DNA of 64,000 bases from Micrococcaceae bacterium Sec5.1 (lineage in GTDB: Bacteria > Actinomycetota > Actinomycetes > Actinomycetales > Micrococcaceae). Shown piece by piece: positions 37,307 through 46,900 of the stretch. The notes below the pieces were generated by a model. The model did not search any database. It worked only from the letters and a program-made list of their open reading frames with translations, and was not told where the DNA came from. The first letter of the stretch is position 1. Each line of letters opens with the position of its first letter. A program made the translations under genes and the position numbers. The stretch lies in contig CP143430.1 of assembly GCA_039636795.1 (NCBI GenBank), positions 3,348,001 to 3,412,000 of the forward strand, written 5' to 3'.

Positions 37307-39319
37307 ATGACGAATCCGCTTTTGAGTCCCAGTCCCCTGCCGTTCGGCTTGCCACCCTTTGAAGCAATCAGCACCGAGGACTACGCCGAAGCCGTGGACG
37401 CGGGACTGGACGAACACCTCCACGAGATCCAGCAGATGGCGGCGAACCCTATGCCGGCGACTTTCGAGAACACGGTCTTGGCCATGGAAAGGTCCGGGCG
37501 GTTGCTGGACCGGGCCTCGGCGTCGTTCTTCACGCTTGTATCGGCCGATGCGTCGGAGGCGATCAGGGAGTTGGAGACTGGCCTCGCACCCAAGTTTGCC
37601 GCACATCAAGACGCCGTCTACATGAACCGTGACTTATACGAACGCTTCAATGCCATCGACAGCGCCAGCCTCAATGATGAGTCTGCACGCTTGGTCCAGG
37701 AATACCTCAAAGAGTTTCGGCAGTCCGGCATTCAACTTGACGACGACGGCCAGGCGCGGCTTCGGGAAATCAACGCCGAACTCTCGCGTCTGGGCACTGA
37801 ATTCGGCCAGCGCGTCAAGGAGGCGATCAAGGCTGCCGCTATTCTCCTCGACGACGAAGCCGACTTGGCCGGCATGTCTCCCGAAGATGTCGCTGGCGCT
37901 GCCGAAGCCGCAAAGGCCGCCGGGCACGATGGTCAGTTCCTCTTGACGCTGATCCAGCCAAGCAACCAGCCTGCCCTCGCCTCGCTGGAAAACCGGACCG
38001 TTCGGCGTCGCCTGTTTGAAGCGTCCATCGCTCGAGGCACCGACGGCGGAAACCTGGATGTCCGTGATCTGGTGACGGCAACGGTCCGCTTACGCGCGGA
38101 GAAAGCCGGCCTGCTCGGCTTTCAAAACTTCGCGGAACTCGTAGTGGACCAGCAGACGGCCCCGGACTGCACGGCCGTGCAGGCAATGTTGGGCCGGTTG
38201 GCACCTGCAGCCGTCCGTAACGCCCAAGCCGAAGCCGAAGCTTTGGCCGAGTCCGCCGGCCATCCACTGGAGCCTTGGGACTGGGCTTACTACTCCGCCC
38301 AGGTTCGGCGGGAAAGGTACCAAGTGGATGAACAGGCCATCAGGCCCTACTTCAGCCTCGAAACTGTCTTGGCTGACGGCGTTTTCTTCGCAGCGACCCA
38401 GCTCTATGGCATCACGTTCCATGAGAGGCCGGATCTGGCCGGATACCATGAGGACGTCCGGGTATGGGAGGTCAGAAACGAGGACGGCAGCGCTCTGGGC
38501 CTCTTCCTTGGGGACTATTACACGCGCGAATCCAAGCGCGGAGGAGCCTGGATGAACTCGCTCGTGGAACAGTCCCGGCTCCTTGGCACGCAAGCCGTAG
38601 TGATCAACAACCTCAACATCACCAAGCCGGCGCCAGGCGAACCTGCTCTCCTGTCCCTGGACGAGGTCCGGACTGTCTTCCACGAATTCGGGCATGCGCT
38701 CCACGGACTATTCTCCGACGTGGAGTATCCGCGGTTCTCCGGAACGTCCGTGCCTCGGGACTTCGTGGAGTACCCGTCCCAGGTCAACGAAATGTGGATT
38801 ATGTGGCCAGAGGTATTGACCAATTACGCACGCCACCATGCCACGGGAGAACTGCTCCCGCAGGACATCGTGGACAAAATCAACGGATCCCTGCTGTGGG
38901 GTGAGGGATTCGCCACCACTGAATACCTCGGAGCAGCATTGCTGGATGTGGCGTGGCACGTGATGGCAGAGCCGGAAGTTCCGGACGACGTCCTTGCCTT
39001 TGAAGCCAAGGCGTTGGCCGACGCCGGCATCGCCCACCCGCTGATTCCGCCGCGCTACCGTACCGGCTACTTCCAGCACATCTTCGCAGGCGCCGGTTAT
39101 GCGGCTGGCTATTACTCCTACATCTGGAGCGAAGTCCTGGATGCGGACACCGTTGAGTGGTTCAAGGAAAACGGCGGCCTCACCCGCGCAAACGGCGACC
39201 GGTTCCGTTCGGAGCTGCTCGCCCGCGGAAACAGCCGGGATCCGCTGGAATCCTTCCGTTCATTCCGAGGCCGGGACGCCGACCTTGGCCCCCTGCTAAA
39301 GCGCCGGGGACTCAACTAA
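37307..39319 (+). CDS. M3-family zinc metallopeptidase (Dcp/oligopeptidase A type)
   Basis: The 670-residue protein is a cytoplasmic thermolysin-like peptidase that cleaves short peptides. The HExxH zinc site is HEFGHALHG (His459, Glu460, His463). The downstream ligand region (GEGFATTEYLGAALLD), the gluzincin RDFVEYPSQVNEMW segment and the C-terminal GYAAGYYSYIWSEVLD are as in dipeptidyl carboxypeptidases. No signal peptide is seen. It ends about 23 bases before the nested hairpin and converges on pdxS. A role in amino-acid recycling is inferred from the family. Confidence 0.93.
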   Translation: MTNPLLSPSPLPFGLPPFEAISTEDYAEAVDAGLDEHLHEIQQMAANPMPATFENTVLAMERSGRLLDRASASFFTLVSADASEAIRELETGLAPKFAAHQDAVYMNRDLYERFNAIDSASLNDESARLVQEYLKEFRQSGIQLDDDGQARLREINAELSRLGTEFGQRVKEAIKAAAILLDDEADLAGMSPEDVAGAAEAAKAAGHDGQFLLTLIQPSNQPALASLENRTVRRRLFEASIARGTDGGNLDVRDLVTATVRLRAEKAGLLGFQNFAELVVDQQTAPDCTAVQAMLGRLAPAAVRNAQAEAEALAESAGHPLEPWDWAYYSAQVRRERYQVDEQAIRPYFSLETVLADGVFFAATQLYGITFHERPDLAGYHEDVRVWEVRNEDGSALGLFLGDYYTRESKRGGAWMNSLVEQSRLLGTQAVVINNLNITKPAPGEPALLSLDEVRTVFHEFGHALHGLFSDVEYPRFSGTSVPRDFVEYPSQVNEMWIMWPEVLTNYARHHATGELLPQDIVDKINGSLLWGEGFATTEYLGAALLDVAWHVMAEPEVPDDVLAFEAKALADAGIAHPLIPPRYRTGYFQHIFAGAGYAAGYYSYIWSEVLDADTVEWFKENGGLTRANGDRFRSELLARGNSRDPLESFRSFRGRDADLGPLLKRRGLN

Positions 39320-39341
39320 CCCCAACACCCCAGAAACGGAA

Positions 39342-39450
39342 CGGTGGGCGCCGATCCGGCAGCGTGCGTAAAAGGGCCCCCGCCCCAGCCCACCGCCAAA
39401 ATGGCGGCAGCGAGAGCGGGGAATAGCACGCAGAGGATCGGCGCCCACCG
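39342..39450. other. Large nested hairpin (109 nt) between M3 peptidase and pdxS
   Basis: Four nested helices share one axis. A perfect 16-bp outer stem pairs 39342-39357 with 39435-39450, and GCGTGC/GCACGC (39362-39367 with 39426-39431) pairs inside it. CCCCGC/GCGGGG (39378-39383 with 39416-39421) follows, and CCGCCA/TGGCGG with an AAA loop (39393-39407) closes the structure. It is far larger than a typical terminator and has no T-run. It may be a bidirectional terminator, a REP-like mobile repeat or a structured RNA. Confidence 0.6.
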
Positions 39451-39463
39451 GGCGCAATAGGAC

Positions 39464-40390
39464 CTACCAGCCGCGCTCTGCCAAGCGGTGGGGCTGCGGG
39501 ATTTCGTCGACATTGATGCCGACCATCGCTTCGCCCAGGCCGCGGGAGACCTTGGCGATGACGTCGGGATCATCGTAGAACGTGGTGGCCTTCACGACGG
39601 CGGCAGCGCGCTCGGCGGGGTTGCCGGACTTGAAGATGCCCGAACCGACAAACACGCCATCGGCGCCGAGCTGCATCATCATCGCAGCGTCAGCCGGGGT
39701 GGCGATGCCACCAGCGGTGAACAGCACCACCGGGAGCTTGCCGGTGGCGGCGATTTCCTTGACCAGCTCGTACGGGGCCTGCAGTTCCTTGGCCGCAACA
39801 TACAGCTCGTCTTCGGGAAGTGCGGCCAGCTTGGCGATCTCGGAACGGATCTTGCGCATGTGCCCTGTGGCGTTGGAAACATCGCCGGTACCCGCTTCGC
39901 CCTTGGAACGGATCATCGCCGCGCCTTCGTTGATGCGGCGCAAAGCCTCACCAAGGTTGGTGGCGCCACAGACGAAGGGAACGGTGAAGTTCCACTTGTC
40001 GATGTGGTTCACGTAGTCGGCCGGCGTCAGGACCTCGGACTCGTCGATGTAGTCCACACCGAGGGACTGCAGGACCTGGGCTTCGACGAAATGGCCGATG
40101 CGGGCCTTGGCCATGACCGGGATGGACACGGCAGCGATGATCTGATCGATCATGTCCGGATCTGACATGCGGGACACGCCACCCTGGGCGCGGATATCGG
40201 CGGGTACGCGCTCGAGCGCCATGACGGCGACGGCACCGGCGTCCTCGGCGATGCGGGCCTGCTCGACGTTAACGACGTCCATGATGACGCCGCCCTTGAG
40301 CATCTCCGCCATGCCCCGCTTAACGCGGCTGCTGCCCGTGACGCTGTTCGCGGACGAACCGGCTTCGTTGCTTACATCTGGTGTAGACAC
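39464..40390 (-). CDS. pdxS: Pyridoxal 5'-phosphate synthase lyase subunit PdxS
   Basis: PdxS condenses ribose 5-phosphate, glyceraldehyde 3-phosphate and ammonia into PLP. The 308-residue protein begins at GTG 40390 (AGGGG five bases upstream). The stretch [40 protein letters not shown], the catalytic Lys in [18 protein letters not shown] and [11 protein letters not shown] are intact. The upstream 230 bases (40391-40620) hold its promoter; no convincing promoter hexamers were recognised. An in-frame upstream start at 40465 gives unrelated sequence. Confidence 0.97.
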   Translation of the reverse strand: MSTPDVSNEAGSSANSVTGSSRVKRGMAEMLKGGVIMDVVNVEQARIAEDAGAVAVMALERVPADIRAQGGVSRMSDPDMIDQIIAAVSIPVMAKARIGHFVEAQVLQSLGVDYIDESEVLTPADYVNHIDKWNFTVPFVCGATNLGEALRRINEGAAMIRSKGEAGTGDVSNATGHMRKIRSEIAKLAALPEDELYVAAKELQAPYELVKEIAATGKLPVVLFTAGGIATPADAAMMMQLGADGVFVGSGIFKSGNPAERAAAVVKATTFYDDPDVIAKVSRGLGEAMVGINVDEIPQPHRLAERGW

Positions 40391-40492
40391 AAAAACCCCT
40401 ATGGGTAGATAAACGACCTTTTCGCCGGTGGCTCGCGCAGCCACACGACCGCAGTCAGCGCACACCGGGTTTTCAGGTCAAGGTGACCAAGT

Positions 40493-40507
40493 ACTAGTAA
40501 TACTAGT
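40493..40507. promoter_or_regulatory. Paired ACTAGT motif upstream of pdxS
   Basis: ACTAGT-AAT-ACTAGT lies about 105 bases upstream of the pdxS start in an otherwise unremarkable 230-base gap between pgsA and pdxS. Each half is itself a palindrome. It could be an operator, but no regulator is known from the window. Confidence 0.25.
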
Positions 40508-40620
40508 CGCACGTTGCCCGGTGGCTGTACATTCATTACCGCATTCGGGGGCCAAGAAGAGGGCGACTATAGGACACCTGCACAACTGCCGCTGCTGGGC
40601 TCTGGTCACATGCCAGTTTC

Positions 40621-41232
40621 CTAGGCTTCGGCCATCGCTTGCTTGCGGACAGTCGCCATTCTTTGCACGATAGTGACCACACTGGCGAGGGCGAGAAGGA
40701 TCAGGGTGGCGAAGAGCACCACTGCTGGAAGTCCCAGCCCTGTGAGCCCGGTGACGAGAAGCACCGAAGCTAAACGCTCTGCACGCTCGGCAATGCCAAC
40801 GCTGGCTTGATAGCCCAGTGACTCGGCCTTTGCCCGCGCATAGGAAACCACCATGCCCAGTACCAGGCAAACGACGGCGGCAGTACCAATAGCCGGGTCC
40901 TCACCTTTGGTGAAGAACCAGATGGTCAGCCCCGCAAAGATGGCGCCGTCCGCCAAACGGTCCAAGGTGGAATCGAGGAAGTTTCCCCAGCCGCCGCTTC
41001 GGCCTTGCAAACGGGCCATAATGCCATCCACGACGTCCGAGAACGCGAAGAACGCGACCACCACTGAACCCCACCACAGATATCCCAGCGGGTATAGAAC
41101 CAGTCCGCCGAGAATGACTCCTGCTGTACCAGCCACGGTCACTGTGTCTGGAGACACGCCAATCTTGAGGAGCCAACGTGCCAAGGGTGTGAAAAGGGAA
41201 GTAAAGAAACCACGCGCATGCCTATTGAGCAT
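40621..41232 (-). CDS. pgsA: CDP-alcohol phosphatidyltransferase (PgsA1/PIP-synthase-like)
   Basis: The 203-residue membrane protein transfers a phosphatidyl group from CDP-diacylglycerol to an alcohol. The family motif D-G-x2-A-R-x8-G-x3-D-x3-D is complete (VVDGIMARLQGRSG, then the FLDSTLDRLAD end). In the M. tuberculosis order HIT-pgsA1 the enzyme makes phosphatidylinositol phosphate; that specificity is inferred here. ATG 41232 has GGGAG upstream and overlaps the HIT gene end. The acyltransferase and pimA genes that follow pgsA1 in mycobacteria are absent; pdxS follows instead. Confidence 0.9.
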   Translation of the reverse strand: MLNRHARGFFTSLFTPLARWLLKIGVSPDTVTVAGTAGVILGGLVLYPLGYLWWGSVVVAFFAFSDVVDGIMARLQGRSGGWGNFLDSTLDRLADGAIFAGLTIWFFTKGEDPAIGTAAVVCLVLGMVVSYARAKAESLGYQASVGIAERAERLASVLLVTGLTGLGLPAVVLFATLILLALASVVTIVQRMATVRKQAMAEA

Positions 41233-41815
41233 TCGACTCCCCCGGCCAGGCTTCGGCCACCAGTTTGCGGACCTCGTCGAGTGTCTGCGTAATGGCCTTG
41301 GTCTGGGCGATGATCGGGAAGAAGTTTCCGTCCCCACCCCAGCGGGGTACAACGTGCTGGTGCAGGTGCGCGGCGATCCCTGCTCCACCGGTGACACCCT
41401 GGTTCATGCCCAGGTTGAAGCCGCTGGGGTTGGAGACCTTCCTCAGCACTCGCATGGCTGTCTGCGTGAGTTCGGAGAATTCCGCCGTCTCTTCCACCGT
41501 GATGTCCGTGTAGTCCGGAACATGGCGGTAGGGGCAGATCAGCAAGTGGCCTGGGTTGTAAGGGAAAAGGTTGAGCACCACATAGCAGGTCCTGCCACGG
41601 TAGACGATGAGTGATTCCTCATCGCTACGGGTGGGCCCAACACAGAACGGGCAGTCGTCCTTGTTCTTGAACTGATCCTGTCCGCCCTTGATGTAGGCCA
41701 TGCGGTGGGGAGTCCACAGGCGCTGAAAAGCGTCCGGAACACCTGCCAAGCCGAAGTCATCGGTTACTTCGGCGTCGCCCGGAAGGTCAGCTGCCTCGCC
41801 TGTGTTCTCCTGCAC
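41222..41815 (-). CDS. HIT-domain hydrolase (Ap4A phosphorylase-like)
   Basis: The 197-residue protein contains the HIT signature HLHQHVVPRW, preceded by a zinc-ribbon-like CPFC and the fold core (VVLNLFPYNPGHLLICPYRH). HIT enzymes hydrolyse or phosphorolyse nucleotide conjugates such as Ap4A; substrate here is unknown. It sits between thrS and pgsA, the same context as Rv2613c in M. tuberculosis. The thrS end lies 18 bases upstream. Confidence 0.93.
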   Translation of the reverse strand: MQENTGEAADLPGDAEVTDDFGLAGVPDAFQRLWTPHRMAYIKGGQDQFKNKDDCPFCVGPTRSDEESLIVYRGRTCYVVLNLFPYNPGHLLICPYRHVPDYTDITVEETAEFSELTQTAMRVLRKVSNPSGFNLGMNQGVTGGAGIAAHLHQHVVPRWGGDGNFFPIIAQTKAITQTLDEVRKLVAEAWPGESNAQ

Positions 41816-41833
41816 CGTCTATTGTCCGTTCCG

Positions 41834-43843
41834 TCAGCTTTCGCGGTTCTTGACAGCGTCCACGATTCTGCGGACCGCTTCTGCCACGGGCACGCCGTTA
41901 TCCTGGCTGCCATCACGGAAGCGGAACGAGACAGCACCTGCCTCGGCGTCCTCACCGCCCGCGATCAGGACGAATGGGACCTTGTCCTTGCTGGCCGTGC
42001 GGATCTTCTTCGGGAAACGGTCTGAAGAAATGTCCACCTCTGCGCGGATTCCCGCGGCTTTCAGCTGGCCGACGACGTCGAACATGTAGTCGTTGAATGC
42101 CTCGGCCACAGGGATGCCCACTACTTGGACGGGAGATAGCCATGCGGGGAAGGCACCGGCGTAGTGCTCGGTGAGAACGCCCATGAACCGCTCCACCGAG
42201 CCGAAGAGGGCGCGGTGAATCATGACGGGACGCTGGCGCGTTCCATCCGCTGCCTGGTACTCCAGCTCGAAGCGTTCAGGCAGGTTGAAGTCCAACTGAA
42301 TCGTGGACATCTGCCAGGTCCTGCCGAGGGCGTCCTTCGCCTGGACGGAGATCTTGGGCCCATAGAATGCTGCTCCACCCGGGTCCGGTACCAGATCCAG
42401 CCCGGAGGCCTCCGCAACCTCGGCGAGTGTGCGGGTGGCTTCCTCCCAGGCGGCATCGTCACCTACGAACTTTTCCTCGTTCTTCGTGGAGAGCTCGAGG
42501 TAGAAATCATCCAGGCCGTAATCCTTGAGGAGGCCAAGGACGAAGTTCAGTGTTGTGGTGAGTTCGTCCTTCATCTGCTCCCGGGTGCAGTAGATGTGGG
42601 CGTCGTCCTGTGTCATGCCACGGACACGGGTCAGTCCGTGCACAACACCGGATTTCTCGTACCGGTACACCGAGCCGAATTCGAACAGGCGCAACGGCAG
42701 TTCGCGGTAGGACCGGCCGCGTGAGCGGAAGATCAGGTTGTGCATGGGGCAGTTCATCGGCTTCAGGTAATAGTCCTGCGCAGGCTTTCGCACGGTGCCG
42801 TCTTCATTGAGCTCAGCATCCACCTGCATCGGCGGGAACATGCCGTCCTTGTACCAGTCAAGGTGGCCGGAGACCTCGTAAAGGTGTCCCTTGGTGATGT
42901 GCGGGGTGTATACAAACTCATAGCCGGCGTCCACGTGGCGCTGACGGGAGTAGTCCTCCATGGCCTTGCGGATGATGCCGCCCTTGGGGTGGAACACAGG
43001 AAGGCCCGATCCAAGTTCGTCCGGGAACGAGAACAGATCCAGCTCCACACCCAGCTTCCGGTGGTCGCGGCGTTCTGCCTCAGCGATGCGTTCCTGGTAA
43101 GCCTTGAGGGCTTCCTTTGTGGGCCATGCGGTGCCGTAGATTCGCTGAAGCTGCTGGTTGTTCTGGTTGCCCAGCCAGTATGCGGAGGATGAGCGCGTCA
43201 GCGCGAACGCGTTGGAGATGATCTTGGTGTTGGGCAGGTGCGGTCCCCGGCAGAGGTCGCACCAGACGCTTTCGCCGCTCTTGCGGTCCACATTGTCGTA
43301 AATAGTGATGTCGCCGGCACCGACTTCAACGTTCACGCCTTCTCCGGCGTCGGCGGCGTCGTTCTTCTTGCCCAGCAACTCAAGCTTGTAGGGTTCGCCG
43401 GCCATGGCTTCGCGGGCTTCTTCTTCGGTGACCACGCGGCGAACGAACTTCTGGTTCTGGTTGATGATCTTCTGCATCATCTTTTCCAGCTGGCGCAGGT
43501 CTTCCGGGGTGAACGGCTCAGCGACGTCGAAGTCGAAGTAGAAGCCGTCAGTAATGTAAGGGCCGATGCCAAGCTTGGCATCAGGCCGCAGCTGCTGCAC
43601 GGCCTGGGCCATCACGTGCGCGGTGGAGTGACGGAGAACGTTGAGTCCGTCAGGAGACTCGATGGTGACACCTTCGACGTCTGCACCCTCGGTGAGAACC
43701 TGGTCAAGGTCCTTCAGCACACCATTGACACGGGCAACAACGACGTCGCGGCGCTCGAAGAAGAGTTCCGCGCCGGTAGTCCCTTCCGTCACCTTGGTCT
43801 CTTCGCCATCGACGATGAGGGTGATCTGTTGGGCATCTGACAC
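41834..43843 (-). CDS. thrS: Threonyl-tRNA synthetase
   Basis: ThrS charges tRNA-Thr and edits Ser-tRNA-Thr. The 669-residue protein has an N-terminal TGS domain, the editing domain with [11 protein letters not shown] and [15 protein letters not shown], and the class II core (motif 2 [20 protein letters not shown], motif 3 [14 protein letters not shown]). The C-terminal anticodon-binding domain follows. The catalytic zinc ligands (Cys in MNCPMH, His in HGLTR) are present. No T-box leader or other riboswitch was found in the 131-base gap to dnaE2 (43844-43974), where the promoter must lie. Confidence 0.97.
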   Translation of the reverse strand: MSDAQQITLIVDGEETKVTEGTTGAELFFERRDVVVARVNGVLKDLDQVLTEGADVEGVTIESPDGLNVLRHSTAHVMAQAVQQLRPDAKLGIGPYITDGFYFDFDVAEPFTPEDLRQLEKMMQKIINQNQKFVRRVVTEEEAREAMAGEPYKLELLGKKNDAADAGEGVNVEVGAGDITIYDNVDRKSGESVWCDLCRGPHLPNTKIISNAFALTRSSSAYWLGNQNNQQLQRIYGTAWPTKEALKAYQERIAEAERRDHRKLGVELDLFSFPDELGSGLPVFHPKGGIIRKAMEDYSRQRHVDAGYEFVYTPHITKGHLYEVSGHLDWYKDGMFPPMQVDAELNEDGTVRKPAQDYYLKPMNCPMHNLIFRSRGRSYRELPLRLFEFGSVYRYEKSGVVHGLTRVRGMTQDDAHIYCTREQMKDELTTTLNFVLGLLKDYGLDDFYLELSTKNEEKFVGDDAAWEEATRTLAEVAEASGLDLVPDPGGAAFYGPKISVQAKDALGRTWQMSTIQLDFNLPERFELEYQAADGTRQRPVMIHRALFGSVERFMGVLTEHYAGAFPAWLSPVQVVGIPVAEAFNDYMFDVVGQLKAAGIRAEVDISSDRFPKKIRTASKDKVPFVLIAGGEDAEAGAVSFRFRDGSQDNGVPVAEAVRRIVDAVKNRES

Positions 43844-43974
43844 GGGTGTCTCCTATTCATAGTGAAGGCTTCATAGCTTGTGGCGTACGGGGACCACAGC
43901 CAGCCACCGTCAATCGTATCTGTTTCGACGAAGGCGGCCAAAGCAGCGCGCCGACACCTGATTTACCTGCCTGT

Positions 43975-46900
43975 TCAGCTCCCCAACCCGGTAATGGCCA
44001 GGTTCCTGGAGATACCTTCGAGGGGTCCTGAATGAGTGAATTCAGGCGGAAGCCCGGCGCCGGGTGGCAGCACTTCGGCAAACGGCAAGGTTTCGGGGCG
44101 GCTAAGGTCCCAGGCTTTGCTGGCACTGAGGCTGATTCCCTTGGGACCTGTTCTCCGCGTCGTTCCGCGGATCAGCAGAAGCCGGGTACCGAACAGGAGC
44201 GGACCCGATTCTTCCTGCGCTTCGTGGAAGAAGACGGTGTCCACGCAGCCTGTACCGTCGTCGATGCTGATGAACACCACGCGGCGACCACCACGCATGG
44301 GAGGTGTCTGCGTTGCGATCCGGACACCGGCAACCAGTACCTCGGTACCGTTCCGAAGCCCAAGAAGCTTATCCGCCGTGGTGACGCCAAGCTTGTCCAG
44401 TAATGGCCTATGGCTTTGCATAAGATGCTCGCTCACATCCACTGCCATGAGATCAAGCTCGGCCCTGACATTTTCCACCATGGAAGGCTCGGGAAGTTCA
44501 GGAGCCAGGTTCCTCAACTCAATATCACCCAGGGCAAATGACAGTTGACCCTCAATGACATCCGCAGCTTTCTTCGAGGGACTGGCCTGGAGGGCCTGCA
44601 AGTGCTGCACTAGATCGGCACGGTTTGCAGTTCCGCCAGCATCCCGGTGCAGGGCATCGAAGGCTCCAAGTTGGGCGAGCCTCTTGATGTTCGGTTTGCT
44701 CACCCTGGCCCTTGCCCGGAGGTCCGCGAGGGAATCATAGGGTTGACCAGCTACTATCCGCTTCAGCTCCGCTCCCGACAGTCCATATATTCCGTTCAGG
44801 CTCAAGCGAATGCCTAGCTTGCCGAAATCCTTGCCTTCATGGATTCTTTCCACTCTGTATTCAGCCTGGCTGCGATTAATATCCAAGGGCAGGATGGGAA
44901 TACCCAAGCGGCGGGCCTCAGCAACCAGCAGTCGTTTGGGGTACATCCCTGGATCGTGTTCCCACAGCCCTGCAAGGAACGCTTCAGGGTGGTGTGCCTT
45001 CAGCCACGCCGATTGATAGGTGGGCACAGCAAAGGCAGCTCCATGGGCTTTGCAGAAACCAAAGCTGCCGAAGGCTTTGAGGGTTCCCCATACTTTGTCC
45101 ACGACGTCCGGGGAGTATCTCTTGATCGCTTCCCGACGGAAATACTTCTCTACTTCAGGTTCGTGGAGCTCATCACCCAAGGCCCTTCGAAACTCGTCCG
45201 CCCGGTCCAAACCACACCCCGTCATGACATGGAAGGTCTTCAGGATCTGCTCATGGAAAACCGTGACGCCATGGGTTTCCTGCAAAACGGGTATCAGGTC
45301 CGGGTGCGGGTAGACCTCGGGTGCGAAACCATGCCGGTGTTCAAGGAAGGGGCGGACCATGTCCGACTTCATGGGTCCAGGCCGGAACAAGGAAATATCG
45401 ATAATGAGGTCATTGAATTCGCGCGGCGCCATCTTCCCAATAAGCTCACGCTGGCCAGGGGATTCAATCTGGAAGCAGCCCAAGGTGTGGGTACTGCGGA
45501 TCAACTCATAGGTGGGCTCGTCGTCGAAAGGCACCGCATTGAGATCAATCCTGCCGTCCTGGGCAATGTAGTCCGGGCCAGCGCCTCCCACCTCCACTGG
45601 GTGGCGGCCAGCCGCCACTACTTCAGCTTTGGACGGGTGCAAGCGGATAACCTCCCGCACCGCAAACGCCATGGCACTTTGCATCCGCACACCCAGGACA
45701 TCCAGTTTGAGCATGCCCATGGGATCCATGTCGTGTTTATCGAACTGGCTCATCGGCAGCCCCAAACCGCTGGGCTGTACCGGGGTTCTGTCCAGGAGCG
45801 TGGCATCGCCCAGGATCACACCGCACGGGTGCATGGAAATGTGCCGCGGAAGGCGGTCCAACCTCTCAGTAAGATCCACCAGCAGGTCCAACTGTTGGTT
45901 TTCCTCCATGCCCCCAGGCCCTTCACGGCCAGCCTCCACCCTTCCGGCAAATTCTCGGAGTTCGGGCTTTTCAACCAATGCCTCCCTGAATTTACGCGCA
46001 GAAAACCGCCACAACTGCTTGGCAATTTCGCCGATTTCACCATCGTCCATGCCAAGGGCCATGCCGGCATCGCGGACAGCACCACGGGCCCGGTACCCGT
46101 TCTGCATGCTCATCAGGGTCACCCGTTCGGCTCCGAAGCGCTCGAAGATCTTCCGGTAGACGTTATGCCGTTCGGCGCTTTCGACGTCGATGTCAATATC
46201 GGGAAGGGTGGATCGGCGACCCGAGAGGAACCGTTCAAAAATGAGGTCATGCCGGATGGGATCCACTTGGCTGATGTCGATCAGATAGTTGACCAAGCTG
46301 GAGGCGCCGGAACCTCTGGCAGCCACCCGGACGCCCATCTCGATGATCATTCTGGATACTTCCGCAACAGTGAGGAAGTAGGAGGCAAAGCCGAGTTTGT
46401 CGATGATCCCCAACTCATGCTGCAACCGCGAGCGCATCTGTATTTCCGCATCGCCGTTGATGCCGGGGAAGCGGCGGGTGATTCCTGCCTCGCATCGTTG
46501 GGTGAGTTCCACCATGGGGTCACGGTCGATGCCGATGATGGAAGCTTCGGGAACAACGGGCTTTTTCCATCCCATGTCCAGGACGGGATCGATGCGGCAT
46601 TTGTCGGCGAGCGCTTCTGTGTTGGAGAGCAGCTTGTTCAGCCCTGCCGCTCCTTGCCCTGCGGCGCCCATGATTTCCTTGCCGAGTTGGTGCATTTGTT
46701 GGGCGTTTTTCAACCAGCCTTGCCCTGTTGGTTGCAGCTGCCCGGTTGGTTGGAGCAGGCCGGTTGTTTGCAGCAGTGGGGCCGATGAGAGTTCGGGGAG
46801 GGATTTTAGTGTGCGAGCTGAGTCCAGGACGTCTGCGGTGGGGGCGCCGTCCTGGGCGCAGTAGCGGACGGCGTTGCTAAGGATGGCGGGGATGTTGTAT

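Noticed and set aside
43844..43974. Possible T-box or other riboswitch ahead of thrS
   Set aside because: The gap is only 131 bases, has no T-box sequence or terminator, and actinobacterial thrS is not usually T-box controlled.
44839..46788. 649-residue plus-strand reading frame opposite dnaE2
   Set aside because: It is the antisense of a well-supported polymerase gene and shows no domain.
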